The notes under the pieces were generated by a model. That model saw nothing but the letters and a program-made list of their open reading frames with translations. It was not told where the DNA came from and searched no databases. 64,000 nucleotides of DNA from an uncultured Litoreibacter sp. GTDB lineage: Bacteria > Pseudomonadota > Alphaproteobacteria > Rhodobacterales > Rhodobacteraceae. The stretch's first letter is position 1; every line of letters starts with the position of its first letter. The position numbers and the translations under genes were made by a program. Location of the stretch: contig CANLQL010000002.1 in assembly GCA_947493265.1 (NCBI GenBank), forward strand, positions 806,001 through 870,000, in the 5' to 3' direction. Shown piece by piece: positions 9,728 to 18,834 of the stretch.

Positions 9728-11185
9728 ATGTCTTTCACCCTTGCCATCGTGGGCCGTCCGAATGTGGGCAAATCCACGCTGTTCAACCGTCTGGTTGGCA
9801 AGCGCCTTGCGTTGGTCGATGACCAACCGGGTGTGACACGTGACCTGCGTGAAGGGGCTGCACGTCTTGGCGACCTGAAATTCACCATCATCGACACCGC
9901 CGGGCTTGAGATGGCCACAGACGAGTCGCTGCAAGGGCGGATGCGGATGCTGACCGAACGCGCCGTGAGCATGGCGGATGCATGTCTGTTCCTGATCGAT
10001 GCACGCTCCGGTGTGCTTCCCGCCGATGAAATTTTTGCAGACATTCTGCGCAAAAAATCCGCGAAAGTTATCCTTGCGGCCAATAAGGCAGAAGGCAAAG
10101 CTGCCGAGGCCGGGATGATGGAAGGGTATGCGCTGGGCTTGGGCGAACCGATCGGTATTTCTGCCGAACACGGGGAAGGCATGGCCGATCTGGCTGCTGT
10201 TCTCCGCCCGCTGATCGATCTGGCCGAAGAAACCGCCCCCGCAATTGAACCCGAGGTTGAGATCGACATCGAGGATGCAGAAGAAGAGGTTGAATATCAG
10301 CCGCCAACTGCTTCAAAACCTTTGCAAATTGCGGTTGTTGGGCGGCCCAATGCTGGCAAATCTACATTGATCAACAAGATCATTGGTGAAGATCGTTTGC
10401 TGACTGGTCCAGAGGCCGGGATCACCCGCGACGCAATTTCCGTGATGACAAATTGGGGCGGCACGCCGACGCGGATTTTTGACACGGCGGGGATGCGCAA
10501 AAAGGCGAAAATTCAGGATAAGCTGGAAAAACTCAGCGTCTCGGACGGATTGCGGGCTGTAAAATTCGCAGAAGTGGTCGTTGTGCTGCTGGACGTCGAT
10601 ATTCCGTTTGAACAACAAGACCTGCGGATTGCGGACCTTGCTGAACGGGAAGGGCGGGCCGTGGTGATCGCGGTCAACAAATGGGATATGGAAGGCGAAA
10701 AGCAGGCCAAGCTTAAAGAGCTGAAAGAAGAATTTGCACGGTTGCTGCCGCAGCTGCGTGGCGCACCGCTGATCACCGTTTCTGCTCTGACCGGACGCGG
10801 CCTTGATCGTCTTCAAGAGGCTGTTTTGCGGGCGCATGAGGTTTGGAACCGGCGTATCCCGACATCGGCGCTTAATCGGTGGCTTGTCGGCATGCTGGAG
10901 CAGCATCCGCCGCCCGCACCACAAGGCAAGCGTATCAAGCTGCGCTATATAACCCAGGCCAAGTCGCGCCCACCAGGATTTGTGGTGATGGCCTCCCATC
11001 CGGACCTGTTGCCTGCAAGCTATTCTCGCTATCTTGTCAATGGGTTACGAGAGGACTTTGATATGCCTGGCACACCTATTCGGATCTTCATGCGGTCGCA
11101 AAACGACGCAAACCCTTTCAAGGGTCGCAAGAAACCAGGGCCCAGCAAGCTGCGCAAGCATCTCGGGACGAAACGGGCAGAATAG
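9728..11185 (+). CDS. der: Ribosome biogenesis GTPase Der (EngA)
   Basis: Tandem-GTPase protein required for maturation of the 50S subunit, 485 aa from the ATG at 9728 ([17 protein letters not shown]). An upstream in-frame ATG at 9716 would add four residues with no better ribosome site. The first G domain has its P-loop at residues 9-16 and DTAG about 40 residues later. The second P-loop, GRPNAGKS, is at about 205-212, followed by DTAGMRKK and NKWD. A C-terminal KH-like domain ends in a basic tail ([14 protein letters not shown]). An acidic linker of about 25 residues separates the G domains. Confidence 0.96.
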   Translation: MSFTLAIVGRPNVGKSTLFNRLVGKRLALVDDQPGVTRDLREGAARLGDLKFTIIDTAGLEMATDESLQGRMRMLTERAVSMADACLFLIDARSGVLPADEIFADILRKKSAKVILAANKAEGKAAEAGMMEGYALGLGEPIGISAEHGEGMADLAAVLRPLIDLAEETAPAIEPEVEIDIEDAEEEVEYQPPTASKPLQIAVVGRPNAGKSTLINKIIGEDRLLTGPEAGITRDAISVMTNWGGTPTRIFDTAGMRKKAKIQDKLEKLSVSDGLRAVKFAEVVVVLLDVDIPFEQQDLRIADLAEREGRAVVIAVNKWDMEGEKQAKLKELKEEFARLLPQLRGAPLITVSALTGRGLDRLQEAVLRAHEVWNRRIPTSALNRWLVGMLEQHPPPAPQGKRIKLRYITQAKSRPPGFVVMASHPDLLPASYSRYLVNGLREDFDMPGTPIRIFMRSQNDANPFKGRKKPGPSKLRKHLGTKRAE

Positions 11186-11306
11186 CGACGCCAAATTCGT
11201 TTGCTAAAAGGCGTTACAAATTTGACCGCAAAATATTTTGTTCGCTAAATGTTCTGTTAGGGGCCTTCCTTTATCGAAGGTCTGTATCAGGCGTGAGGAG
11301 CGGCGA

Positions 11307-12554
11307 ATGGACAGTGTTTTGGAGACGGCAACCCCGATTTTTGCCGGAATTGTCAAAGATGACCGCAGCGGTGACGTCATCAACAACGCGCTTGATTTTG
11401 TACGTTCTCATCTGGGTATGGAGGTCGCGTATCTCTCTGAATTTGTCGAGGATGAGTTGATCTTTCGCGCGGTCAGCGCCCCGGGCCTGCAAGAAATGAT
11501 CGATGTCGGGGACACGATGCCGCTTGATCAGGTGTATTGCCCGCATATTCTGGACGGCCGCTTACCGGAACTGATCCCCGACACGGCCGATATCCCCTTC
11601 GCACAAACCATCGCGCTGACCCATGACTTGCCGATCCGGTCCCATGTCAGCGTGCCGATCCGTCGCAAGGATGGATCTACCTATGGGATGTTTTGTTGCC
11701 TTAGTCGGCAACCGCAAAAAGATCTGAATGGTCGGGATCTGGATGTGATGCGGGCGTTTGCGCAAATCTCATCAGAGCAGATCAACGATTCCCTGTCGTT
11801 GCAGATCCGCCAGCAAAACCTCAGGCGATTGTTTCGTGGACTTCAGGCGCAGAAGGATTTCGACGTCGTCTATCAGCCGATCATGGATATTTCGACCCAA
11901 AGCCCAAAAGGGTTCGAAGCGCTTTGCCGCTTTCGCGGAGAACCTTACCGCCCGCCAAATGTCTGGTTTGATGAGGCCGCAGAGGTCGGCCAGCAAGCCA
12001 ATCTGGAAATCTGCGTCATGGAAGCGGCTTTGAACGCCCTTCATAGCCTGCCAGATCATATCTATATCTCGGTCAATGCGTCGCCAGCGACGGTCGAAAC
12101 TGGGCGACTTTGCGATGTTTTTGCGCAGTTTCCAGCAGAACGAATTGTGCTTGAGGTGACCGAACATGCCGAGATTGCGGATGTTGATTTGTTGATGAAA
12201 GAACTGTCGATCCTGCGCATGAAAGGTATACGGCTGGCGGTCGATGATGCCGGGGCAGGATATTCCGGTTTGCAACAAATCGTTCGGCTTCGGCCAGATA
12301 TCATCAAGCTTGATATATCGCTGACGAAGGACATTGATCAGGATGTGGTGCGCCGATCGCTTGGGGCCGCCTTGGTGAACTTTGCCTGTATGACCAACAC
12401 GCTTGTGGTCGCTGAAGGGATCGAGACGGAGCAGGAGCTTGAAACGCTAAAATCCCTCTGCGTCCCCTTGGGGCAGGGGTATCTGTTGGGAAGACCCGGG
12501 GATTTGCAGCAGGCAAAAGCCTGGTTCGATCCTAAATCCAAACTTTCGGCATAG
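11307..12554 (+). CDS. GAF-EAL cyclic-di-GMP phosphodiesterase
   Basis: Probable c-di-GMP-specific phosphodiesterase controlled by an N-terminal GAF sensor, 415 aa. The start at 11307 follows GAGGAG with good spacing; frame-open sequence further upstream lacks a comparable ribosome site. GAF domain at about residues 10-165, a short linker helix, then EAL domain to the end. The residues needed for catalysis are visible: EAL at 204-206, ISVN (Asn257), EVTE (Glu283), DDAG (Asp313-Asp314), IIKLD (Lys334), AEGIE (Glu370) and the final GQGYLLG. The DDFG motif is DDAG here. No GGDEF domain. It is convergent with dnaB, with 17 nt between the stops. Confidence 0.88.
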   Translation: MDSVLETATPIFAGIVKDDRSGDVINNALDFVRSHLGMEVAYLSEFVEDELIFRAVSAPGLQEMIDVGDTMPLDQVYCPHILDGRLPELIPDTADIPFAQTIALTHDLPIRSHVSVPIRRKDGSTYGMFCCLSRQPQKDLNGRDLDVMRAFAQISSEQINDSLSLQIRQQNLRRLFRGLQAQKDFDVVYQPIMDISTQSPKGFEALCRFRGEPYRPPNVWFDEAAEVGQQANLEICVMEAALNALHSLPDHIYISVNASPATVETGRLCDVFAQFPAERIVLEVTEHAEIADVDLLMKELSILRMKGIRLAVDDAGAGYSGLQQIVRLRPDIIKLDISLTKDIDQDVVRRSLGAALVNFACMTNTLVVAEGIETEQELETLKSLCVPLGQGYLLGRPGDLQQAKAWFDPKSKLSA

Positions 12555-12571
12555 ACTGTCAGACCCGCCGC

Positions 12572-14080
12572 CTAGAACTCCTGATCGCCATCGGTTTGCC
12601 ATGGCTTCACAAGGTTGCCGAAACGTGTGAACTGGCCTTCGAAGCTTAGCTCAATCGTGCCAATCGGGCCGTGACGTTGTTTGCCGATGACCACTTCGGC
12701 TTTGCCATGCAGATGCTCCATTCTGGCCTGCCATTCCGCCATAGCTTCCAACTTGTCATCAGATGGTTTTTCGCGTTCGGCATAGTATTCTTCGCGGTAC
12801 ACGAACATCACGACATCGGCGTCTTGCTCAATCGATCCTGACTCCCGCAGATCGGACAATTGGGGACGTTTATCTTCCCTGTTTTCCACCTGCCGCGACA
12901 GCTGGGACAACGCGATGACGGGAATGTCCAATTCTTTCGCAATCGCCTTCAAGCCCTGGGTAATCTCGGACACCTCATTGACTCGGCTGTCTTTCGCGGT
13001 CGCTGGACGGACAAGCTGCAAATAGTCGACAATCAGCACATCCAACCCATGGGTCCGTTTCAACCGTCGCGCCCGGGCCGCAAGTTGTGAAATCGGCAAA
13101 GCAGGCGTGTCGTCAATAAAAAGCGGGCAAGCCTCAAGCGCTTTCGCGGCTTCGACAAAGCGGCGAAATTCGGTCTCGGTCATATCGCCTTTGCGGATCT
13201 GTTCGGACGGCACTTCAGCGGCTTCCGACAAGACCCGCGCGGCAAGCTGCTCAGCGCTCATCTCCAGCGAGAAGAACCCGACGGCCCCGCCTTCAACAGC
13301 CCCTTCCGACCCGTCGGGCCGCTGACCCTTCTTATAGGTCTTGGCAATGTTGAACGCGATATTGGTGGCCAGTGAGGTTTTGCCCATCGACGGGCGACCT
13401 GCAAGGATCAGCAAGTCGGATTTGTGCAAGCCGCCCAGCTTTTTGTCCATATCTATCAAGCCAGTAGAAATACCTGCCAGGCCGCCTTCCCGCTGATAGG
13501 CGGCATTCGCCACGTTCACGGCATCCGTCACGGCTTTCAAAAAGCTCTGGAAACCGCTTTCGGATTTGCCGTCTTCGCCAAGCTTGTAAAGTCGCTGTTC
13601 CGCGTCGACGATCTGGCTTTTTGGGTCACTTTCAGTGTCGACGGTTGCGGCCTTCAAAGAAATCTCAGAGCCCAGTTCGATCAGCTCTCGCCGGATCGCA
13701 AGATCGTAAATCATCTGCGCATAGTCGCGCGCGGCAAAAGCTGAAATCGACGCGCCTTGCAAGCGCACCAGATAGGCGGGACCGCCCAGCTCTTTCAGAC
13801 CTTCGTCTTCTTCAAAATAGGGCTTCAACGTCACCGGGGAGACAAGCAAATTCTTGTGGATCCGCGCCGTTGCAGTCTCATAGATACGCCGGTGAACCGG
13901 GTCATAAAAATGCTCGGGTGTGATGATCGAGGCGACCCGGTCAAACACATCATTGTTGGTCAGAATAGCGCCCAGCAATTGCTGTTCGGCCTCAATATTG
14001 TGCGGCAATTCAGACGGGCTTGCCTTTGCAACGGGTTCCGAGGCCGGGTTGTCTCCCGGTGGTGTGCTTAGATCGTTCAT
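12572..14080 (-). CDS. dnaB: Replicative DNA helicase DnaB
   Basis: Hexameric 5'-3' helicase of the replication fork, 502 aa. The start was set at the ATG at 14080 (MNDLSTPPGD), preceded by AGGCGGGG; the frame stays open upstream but with low-quality sequence. The N-terminal DnaB domain begins at PHNIEAEQQLLGAIL (about 26-40). The C-terminal RecA-like ATPase has Walker A GRPSMGKTS at about 228-236, Walker B-like LIVDYLQL, and DSRVNEVSEITQGLK; no intein is inserted. It ends PWQTDGDQEF. Confidence 0.96.
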   Translation of the reverse strand: MNDLSTPPGDNPASEPVAKASPSELPHNIEAEQQLLGAILTNNDVFDRVASIITPEHFYDPVHRRIYETATARIHKNLLVSPVTLKPYFEEDEGLKELGGPAYLVRLQGASISAFAARDYAQMIYDLAIRRELIELGSEISLKAATVDTESDPKSQIVDAEQRLYKLGEDGKSESGFQSFLKAVTDAVNVANAAYQREGGLAGISTGLIDMDKKLGGLHKSDLLILAGRPSMGKTSLATNIAFNIAKTYKKGQRPDGSEGAVEGGAVGFFSLEMSAEQLAARVLSEAAEVPSEQIRKGDMTETEFRRFVEAAKALEACPLFIDDTPALPISQLAARARRLKRTHGLDVLIVDYLQLVRPATAKDSRVNEVSEITQGLKAIAKELDIPVIALSQLSRQVENREDKRPQLSDLRESGSIEQDADVVMFVYREEYYAEREKPSDDKLEAMAEWQARMEHLHGKAEVVIGKQRHGPIGTIELSFEGQFTRFGNLVKPWQTDGDQEF

Positions 14081-14261
14081 ATGTGCCCCGCCTGCCTGTC
14101 TTCTTGCTCCGCTTCTCTCTGATGAACCATCTGCCCTGTCCAATCAATCTGGATATCCTGTGGATAAGCCTAGCGCCGCAAAAACATTCAGAACTTTCAG
14201 CCAATTTCATCTGCCTGCACACGGCCCGCAGGACAGATCGCGGCGAAGAATGCGAATCGCG

Positions 14262-14942
14262 CTAGGTTTCGGCGTGCGCTGCCTGCCAAGCATCTGGCGC
14301 GCGCAAGAATTTTTCAACTTCCGCCAAGGTCGCGTCGTCAAAGGCCTGAGTGTCCCGCGCCACCGCCAACACATCCCACCAAGTACAAAGCGCGTGCAGC
14401 TGAACCCCGTGATCTCCCAATGTCGAGATCGTTTGCGGGAAAATATCATAGTAGAAAATCACGGCCGTGTGTCCGCATGTGGCCCCGGTCTCTCGAATGG
14501 CGTCAACAAAACTCAGTTTTGAGCCGCCATCCGTCGTCATATCTTCCACCAGCAAGACGCGCTGACCTTCGGACATGTCGCCCTCGATCCGGGCGTTCTT
14601 GCCATACCCTTTTGGCTTTTTACGCACATAGGTCATTGGCAACCCCATGCGTTCGGCAACCAAAGCGGCGAACGGTATGCCTGCGGTCTCTCCACCTGCA
14701 ATATTGTCAAACGCTTCAAATCCTGCGTTGCGCATCACGGTACATGTCAGGAAATCCATCAGCGTCGCCCGGATGCGCGGATGACTGATCAGTTTGCGGC
14801 AATCAACATAGGTCGGGGCCTTTTTTCCGCTTGAGTGGGTGTAAGGTTCGGTCGCATTGAAATGCACCGCGCCGATTTCCAGCAACATCCCTGCAGATAG
14901 CCGCGCGATCTCCTCTTTGGTGGGGTAGGTGCTGGGGATCAT
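14262..14942 (-). CDS. pyrE: Orotate phosphoribosyltransferase
   Basis: Joins orotate and PRPP to give OMP in pyrimidine synthesis, 226 aa. The PRPP-binding loop reads [14 protein letters not shown], a variant of the classical VEDV-(I/V)TTG-x-S loop, and the orotate-side block [17 protein letters not shown] is present. It lies just downstream of pyrC on the same strand with a 57-nt gap holding a small hairpin and T-run (14971-14992), which could terminate pyrC or attenuate pyrE. Confidence 0.93.
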   Translation of the reverse strand: MIPSTYPTKEEIARLSAGMLLEIGAVHFNATEPYTHSSGKKAPTYVDCRKLISHPRIRATLMDFLTCTVMRNAGFEAFDNIAGGETAGIPFAALVAERMGLPMTYVRKKPKGYGKNARIEGDMSEGQRVLLVEDMTTDGGSKLSFVDAIRETGATCGHTAVIFYYDIFPQTISTLGDHGVQLHALCTWWDVLAVARDTQAFDDATLAEVEKFLRAPDAWQAAHAET

Positions 14943-14970
14943 AGGCTCGACCTTTCTCGTCTTCTTCTTG

Positions 14971-14992
14971 CAAAAAATACCTCCGCCGGAGG
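14971..14992 (-). terminator. Small GC hairpin with T-run between pyrC and pyrE
   Basis: On the minus strand, CCTCC-GGC-GGAGG (14992-14980) is followed by TATTTTTTG and then a GAAGAAG run. This has the form of a weak intrinsic terminator (5-bp stem, T-rich tail). It lies about 38 nt before the pyrE ATG, so read-through or attenuation would set pyrE expression. Confidence 0.5.
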
Positions 14993-14999
14993 CGAAAAT

Positions 15000-16046
15000 C
15001 TAGCTGACTGACCAATGCAGCGGCATGGCTGGATCGAACACGGTAACGGGTCCAGCCCCGGTTTCGATCTTTTCGGGATACTTCACTTCAGCACCTTTGG
15101 TCAGGGTGATGCGCGTGTCGTTGGCGGGCAATCCATAAAACGCGGGCCCATTCAGCGAGGCGAACCGCTCCAGGTTTTCAAGTGCTCCGTCCTGGTCAAA
15201 CACTTCCGCCAGGATCGACATCGTGTTGGTTGCGGTAAAGCATCCCGCACATCCGCAGGCATGTTCTTTCAAAGCGTCAATATGGGGCGCGCTGTCAGTT
15301 CCCAGAAAGAACGACGCGTCCCCTGATGTGGCGGCGCGGCGCAGCGCAAGGCGATGTTCTTCGCGTTTGGCGACAGGCAGGCAGTAATAGTGCGGTTTGA
15401 TCCCGCCCACCAGAATATGGTTGCGGTTAATCACAAGGTGGTGCGTGGTAATAGTTGCCGCCAGGTTCGCGCTTGTACGCACATAATCCGCAGCAACTAA
15501 TGTGGTGATATGTTCCATCACCACTTTCAACTCTGGCACATCGCGCCGGATCGGATCGAGGATGCGATCAATAAACGCGGCCTCCCGGTCGAAGATATCA
15601 ATCTCTGGGTCGGTTACTTCGCCATGTACACAAAGCGGCAACCCGATCTGAGCCATGTTTTCCAGCACGCGCTTGACCTTGGTGAAGTCCTTCACGCCAG
15701 AGGCCGAATTCGTCGTGGCACCGGCGGGATACAATTTCACCGCTTTTATCAACCCAACTTCATAGGCAGCGCGCAAATCGCGGATATCCGTGTCTTCGGT
15801 CAAATAAAGCGTCATCAACGGTTGGAATTTCGACCCGTCTGGCTTTGCCGCCAAAATCCGGTCGCGATAGGCGGCGGCGTCAGCGCCGGTTAAAACCGGT
15901 GGCACCAGGTTGGGCATGATGATCGCGCGCGCAAAATGTCGGGTTGTTTCGGGCAGAATGCCTTTCAGCATCTCTCCATCGCGCAAATGCAGGTGCCAAT
16001 CATCGGGTTGGCGGATCGTCAGTGTTGTGGGTGCTGCGTTGCTCAT
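15000..16046 (-). CDS. pyrC: Dihydroorotase, class II
   Basis: Zinc amidohydrolase closing N-carbamoyl-aspartate to dihydroorotate, 348 aa, the length of the E. coli PyrC type. Metal ligands are visible: DWHLHLRDG (His18, His20), the carboxylated-lysine motif KAVKLYPAG (Lys104), CVHGE, and the late GTDSAPH with the catalytic Asp. The CGCAGCF segment near the C-terminus is typical of this class. The gene is divergent from the small lipoprotein gene at 16215 and co-directional with pyrE. Confidence 0.95.
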   Translation of the reverse strand: MSNAAPTTLTIRQPDDWHLHLRDGEMLKGILPETTRHFARAIIMPNLVPPVLTGADAAAYRDRILAAKPDGSKFQPLMTLYLTEDTDIRDLRAAYEVGLIKAVKLYPAGATTNSASGVKDFTKVKRVLENMAQIGLPLCVHGEVTDPEIDIFDREAAFIDRILDPIRRDVPELKVVMEHITTLVAADYVRTSANLAATITTHHLVINRNHILVGGIKPHYYCLPVAKREEHRLALRRAATSGDASFFLGTDSAPHIDALKEHACGCAGCFTATNTMSILAEVFDQDGALENLERFASLNGPAFYGLPANDTRITLTKGAEVKYPEKIETGAGPVTVFDPAMPLHWSVS

Positions 16047-16214
16047 AAGTCCCCGTGGTCAGATTCCCTGCTGCACGCTCCGGGTTAGCCAATGGGGACG
16101 CCCTTGACCAGACCAACACCGCGATTTGAGCAAACAAATGCGCAGGAAAAGGCAGTGGGCTTGTTTGGTGGACCCAGCTTCGACATGATCAGGGAAAACA
16201 AGATCGGAGCAGTC

Positions 16215-16526
16215 ATGACATCTTTTCTTCAACGGCGCGTTTGGGGTCTCGCACTATTCGCGGGTCTGATCGCGTGTTCACCGGTTTATTATAATGTCGC
16301 GGGTGTAAAGGAAGCGCAGGCCAGCGAGGTCGGCAATTGCACATTGATCGGCCGCGTAACCGGTATTCCCGGCGTCTACGGCCCATTGGCAGAGATTGGC
16401 CTGAAAGAAGCCCGAAAAGCAGCCTTGGAAAAAGCGGTGGAACAGGGCGGGAATACAGTCGTATTTGATCCGCTTCCGGCAGACCAGGAAGTGTATGAGC
16501 TGCCGGCACAAGTCTACTCCTGTTAG
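16215..16526 (+). CDS. Small DUF4156/RcsF-like lipoprotein
   Basis: Predicted lipoprotein of 103 aa from the ATG at 16215. A short signal peptide ends in LIAC (Cys21). The mature part has the pattern C-x-LIGRVTG...A...ALEKAVEQGGNTVV and a C-terminal YSC, resembling small envelope lipoproteins of the DUF4156/RcsF-like group that hold a pair of cysteines and a 'GaNtV' strand. Two in-frame ATGs further upstream (16092, 16185) would place a long non-hydrophobic leader before the signal peptide and are less likely. Function unknown; family assignment tentative. Confidence 0.6.
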   Translation: MTSFLQRRVWGLALFAGLIACSPVYYNVAGVKEAQASEVGNCTLIGRVTGIPGVYGPLAEIGLKEARKAALEKAVEQGGNTVVFDPLPADQEVYELPAQVYSC

Positions 16527-16682
16527 GGTCCGACATACGCCGCGAATAATCTAAGGGCTGTGTCCCCCGCATTGCGTCCGGTGCAAGCCGGAATTGCAAT
16601 CTTGGCGGATGTCATGTCAGCATCGCTGTCTTATATTTCCTGTGTCTCAACGGCGGACATACCGCCAAGAAGGAGCAGACAC

Positions 16683-16901
16683 ATGGCCTTTATTACCGAC
16701 CACATCCGCGCGCCGTTTTTTCCAAACCTGCGGGCATTCTTTGCAGGGCTAAGCAAGTCGATCGACCTTGCTGCAAGTACCCGTCACCGGGTCACACAAA
16801 TGGAACGGCTGAACGCGAAAACGGACGCGCAATTGGAAGAATTGGGAATTCGCCGCGAAGATATCGCGCGCTACGTTTTTCGCGACATCCTGTATATCTG
16901 A
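16683..16901 (+). CDS. DUF1127 (YjiS-like) small protein
   Basis: 72-aa protein starting at an ATG preceded by AAGGAG. The C-terminal part has the DUF1127 pattern: a short helix with RHRVTQMERLNAKTDAQL, then EELGIRREDIARYVFRD. Small DUF1127 proteins are common in Rhodobacterales; some have been linked to phosphate, RNA or stress control elsewhere, so no specific role is given here. It is monocistronic and followed by a good intrinsic terminator at 16955. Confidence 0.8.
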   Translation: MAFITDHIRAPFFPNLRAFFAGLSKSIDLAASTRHRVTQMERLNAKTDAQLEELGIRREDIARYVFRDILYI

Positions 16902-16954
16902 CGCGCCCAACGGATCAGAATTCACACAATTTCTTACCAAAAACGAACCGATGC

Positions 16955-16985
16955 AAAGGCCGGAGAGGAACCTTCGGCCTTTTTC
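16955..16985 (+). terminator. Intrinsic terminator after the DUF1127 gene
   Basis: Inverted repeat AAAGGCCG (16955-16962) and CGGCCTTT (16975-16982) with a 12-nt loop, running into TTTTTC on the plus strand. Confidence 0.8.
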
Positions 16986-17007
16986 TATGAATAATCGAAC
17001 ATTCTGC

Positions 17008-17847
17008 TTATTCTGCGCTTGGATCCTCTGGCGGCAGCGGGGCATCCTTGGGATCGATCCCATGCTTGGCCAAAAGCTGGCCGATCAAGCTTCGAAATGG
17101 CGGGATGCCGTCATGGCGACGCAAGATGAACCGGCGCAATCTGCTGGAATAGAAATGGATCGATACGGTGTTTTCCGTCATCAATTCTTCGCTCACCATG
17201 GGACGACGCAGCAACAGGTTACGGGCCTGAAAACTGATCGGGTAGAGCGTGTCGGAGGGCAGGGCATATTTGATCTCTCCGGTTTCGTTCAGGAAATGCG
17301 TCACGGCTTGCGGCCCCCAGACACCCCAGGCTTGATCCGTGACATGGACCGGCGTACCATTTTCGGCAGCGTCGGAGTATGACTTATGATCCACCGCATT
17401 CAGCCATGGGGGGATTGCAAACGGGTCCGCCGTGAACTCCAGTAGTTTTTTCAGCGTCGGGCTGTCGGGTGGCAAAGCCAGAACCCCGGTCGCGACACTG
17501 GCGGGGGCTTGCAATGCGTAGAAATGGCCGGTGCTGGTCTCAAACGGTTTTACGCAATAGGCATCCGTATCTGCCCAGATAATGCCCGGGACCGCTGCCA
17601 AAAGCCGAAGCCGGAATAGATCAGCATGAAAGGCCAACGACCCGCTGCGCACATGACGCAGAAAGGGTGGGCCTGCAAGAATATCGCGCGCTTCCAGCAC
17701 ATGCACACCGTCAGGGATATTGGGAACATCGCCATAGGTGTAGAAATTGACCTCGTGACCTGCATCACGGAAGGACTGGACGCACAGGATGTCCAGAAAG
17801 CTCATCGGACCACCGATCCAGAGCATGCCAATAGGAGGAAGTGCCAT
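17008..17847 (-). CDS. Glycosyltransferase with DxD sugar motif (GT32/capsular-synthesis type)
   Basis: 279 aa from the ATG at 17847 (MALPPIGMLWIGGPMSFLD). The nucleotide-sugar-binding DxD is in IWADTDAYCVKPFE. The whole protein aligns by eye with the N-terminal ~270 residues of the fusion protein at 18835: same WIGGPMSFLD/WMEGPLSFME start, same DTDAYCVKPFE, same VWGP-x-A-(V/L)THFL block, and same end region LIGxLLxxHxIDPxxAP. It stops exactly where that protein's linker begins. Transcribed away from the methyltransferase gene at 17983. Likely adds a sugar to a surface glycan; donor and acceptor unknown. Confidence 0.75.
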   Translation of the reverse strand: MALPPIGMLWIGGPMSFLDILCVQSFRDAGHEVNFYTYGDVPNIPDGVHVLEARDILAGPPFLRHVRSGSLAFHADLFRLRLLAAVPGIIWADTDAYCVKPFETSTGHFYALQAPASVATGVLALPPDSPTLKKLLEFTADPFAIPPWLNAVDHKSYSDAAENGTPVHVTDQAWGVWGPQAVTHFLNETGEIKYALPSDTLYPISFQARNLLLRRPMVSEELMTENTVSIHFYSSRLRRFILRRHDGIPPFRSLIGQLLAKHGIDPKDAPLPPEDPSAE

Positions 17848-17982
17848 CGCGTTTCGCCTGTTGTTTTTCTTTTGCCTCACCTTTTGCCAGAAAGCCCGGT
17901 GCGTGACTATCGCGCTGATGCGTCTTTGCGTAGGATGTGGCCAACAGGTTTCAAAACCGCATGATTTCGGAGAGCAGCAGCC

Positions 17983-18624
17983 GTGACAGACAGACCTTTG
18001 TCAGAATTTTTCAGCTATGGGCAGTGGGGCAAGAACGGCGAAAGCATTTCGGGCGGCGGTTCTACATTAGCCTACACTCATGCATTCAGAACGTTGCTTG
18101 AAGGGTTGATGAAGCACCTTGGCGTGAAAGTTCTGGTTGATGCGCCGTGCGGGGATTTCAACTGGATGCAGCATGTCGACCTAAGCGGTGTGCGGTATTT
18201 CGGTTTTGATATCGTCCCCGAGATCATCGCGGAAAACAAAACCAACCATGAGACCGCGACGATCACGTTTGATGTGGCGGATATCACGACAGATGATTTC
18301 CCGAAGGCCGACCTGATGATGGTGCGCGATGTGTTGTTTCATTTGCCTGAAGCCAACATTTTCCGTTTTTTTGAGAATTTCGTGCGTGGGGAGACGGAAT
18401 ATCTGCTGACCAGCACGCATTTCAACCGCCGCAACACTGATCTGGCGCGTCCCGGTGGGTTCCGGCTTTTGAACCTGCATCGACCGCCGTACCGGTTGCC
18501 GCAACCCATCGCGAGCCTGCCAGATTGGCACATGACCGAGCGCAACCCGGTGCAGCGCAACATGCAGCTTTTTTCCAAGCACCAGATCGAAAGATGGCTG
18601 GAACACAAGGCCGCGCAGGGCTGA
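17983..18624 (+). CDS. Class I SAM-dependent methyltransferase
   Basis: 213 aa, GTG start at 17983 preceded by GGAGAGC. The SAM-binding core is seen as VLVDAPCGDFNWMQHV (motif I), then YFGFDIVPEII (acidic end of strand 2), then FDVADIT and DLMMVRDVLFHL. The C-terminal third (FRLLNLHRPPYRLPQP) is typical of stand-alone glycan or small-molecule methyltransferases. It is divergent from the glycosyltransferase at 17008 and co-directional with the operon starting at 18835 (210-nt gap). It is not a copy of the methyltransferase domain fused in the 18835 gene. Confidence 0.78.
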   Translation: MTDRPLSEFFSYGQWGKNGESISGGGSTLAYTHAFRTLLEGLMKHLGVKVLVDAPCGDFNWMQHVDLSGVRYFGFDIVPEIIAENKTNHETATITFDVADITTDDFPKADLMMVRDVLFHLPEANIFRFFENFVRGETEYLLTSTHFNRRNTDLARPGGFRLLNLHRPPYRLPQPIASLPDWHMTERNPVQRNMQLFSKHQIERWLEHKAAQG

Positions 18625-18680
18625 GTGTTGCGTCTTGCCGCCAATTGTCTTGAAAACCTGGACGCAACCACGCCGATTGA

Positions 18681-18710
18681 TTGACAAACTCAGCCGGGAA
18701 ACAGCAAGAT
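18681..18710 (+). promoter_or_regulatory. Candidate promoter of the glycan operon
   Basis: A perfect TTGACA (18681-18686) followed after 18 nt by CAAGAT, a poor -10. It lies about 125 nt before the first gene of the operon at 18835. A perfect hairpin, GGCGCG-AAA-CGCGCC (18762-18776), sits between it and the start codon, in the leader if this promoter is used. Weak evidence. Confidence 0.3.
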
Positions 18711-18834
18711 CACCGAAACGTAAATGGACCCGCCAAGAGGTCCGTGAGGCATAAGTGGCTGGGCGCGAAACGCGCCTGTATTGGCCGACACGCGGTTTGA
18801 CACCAAAGCGCGGTAGCAGGGAATAGGCGAGGCA

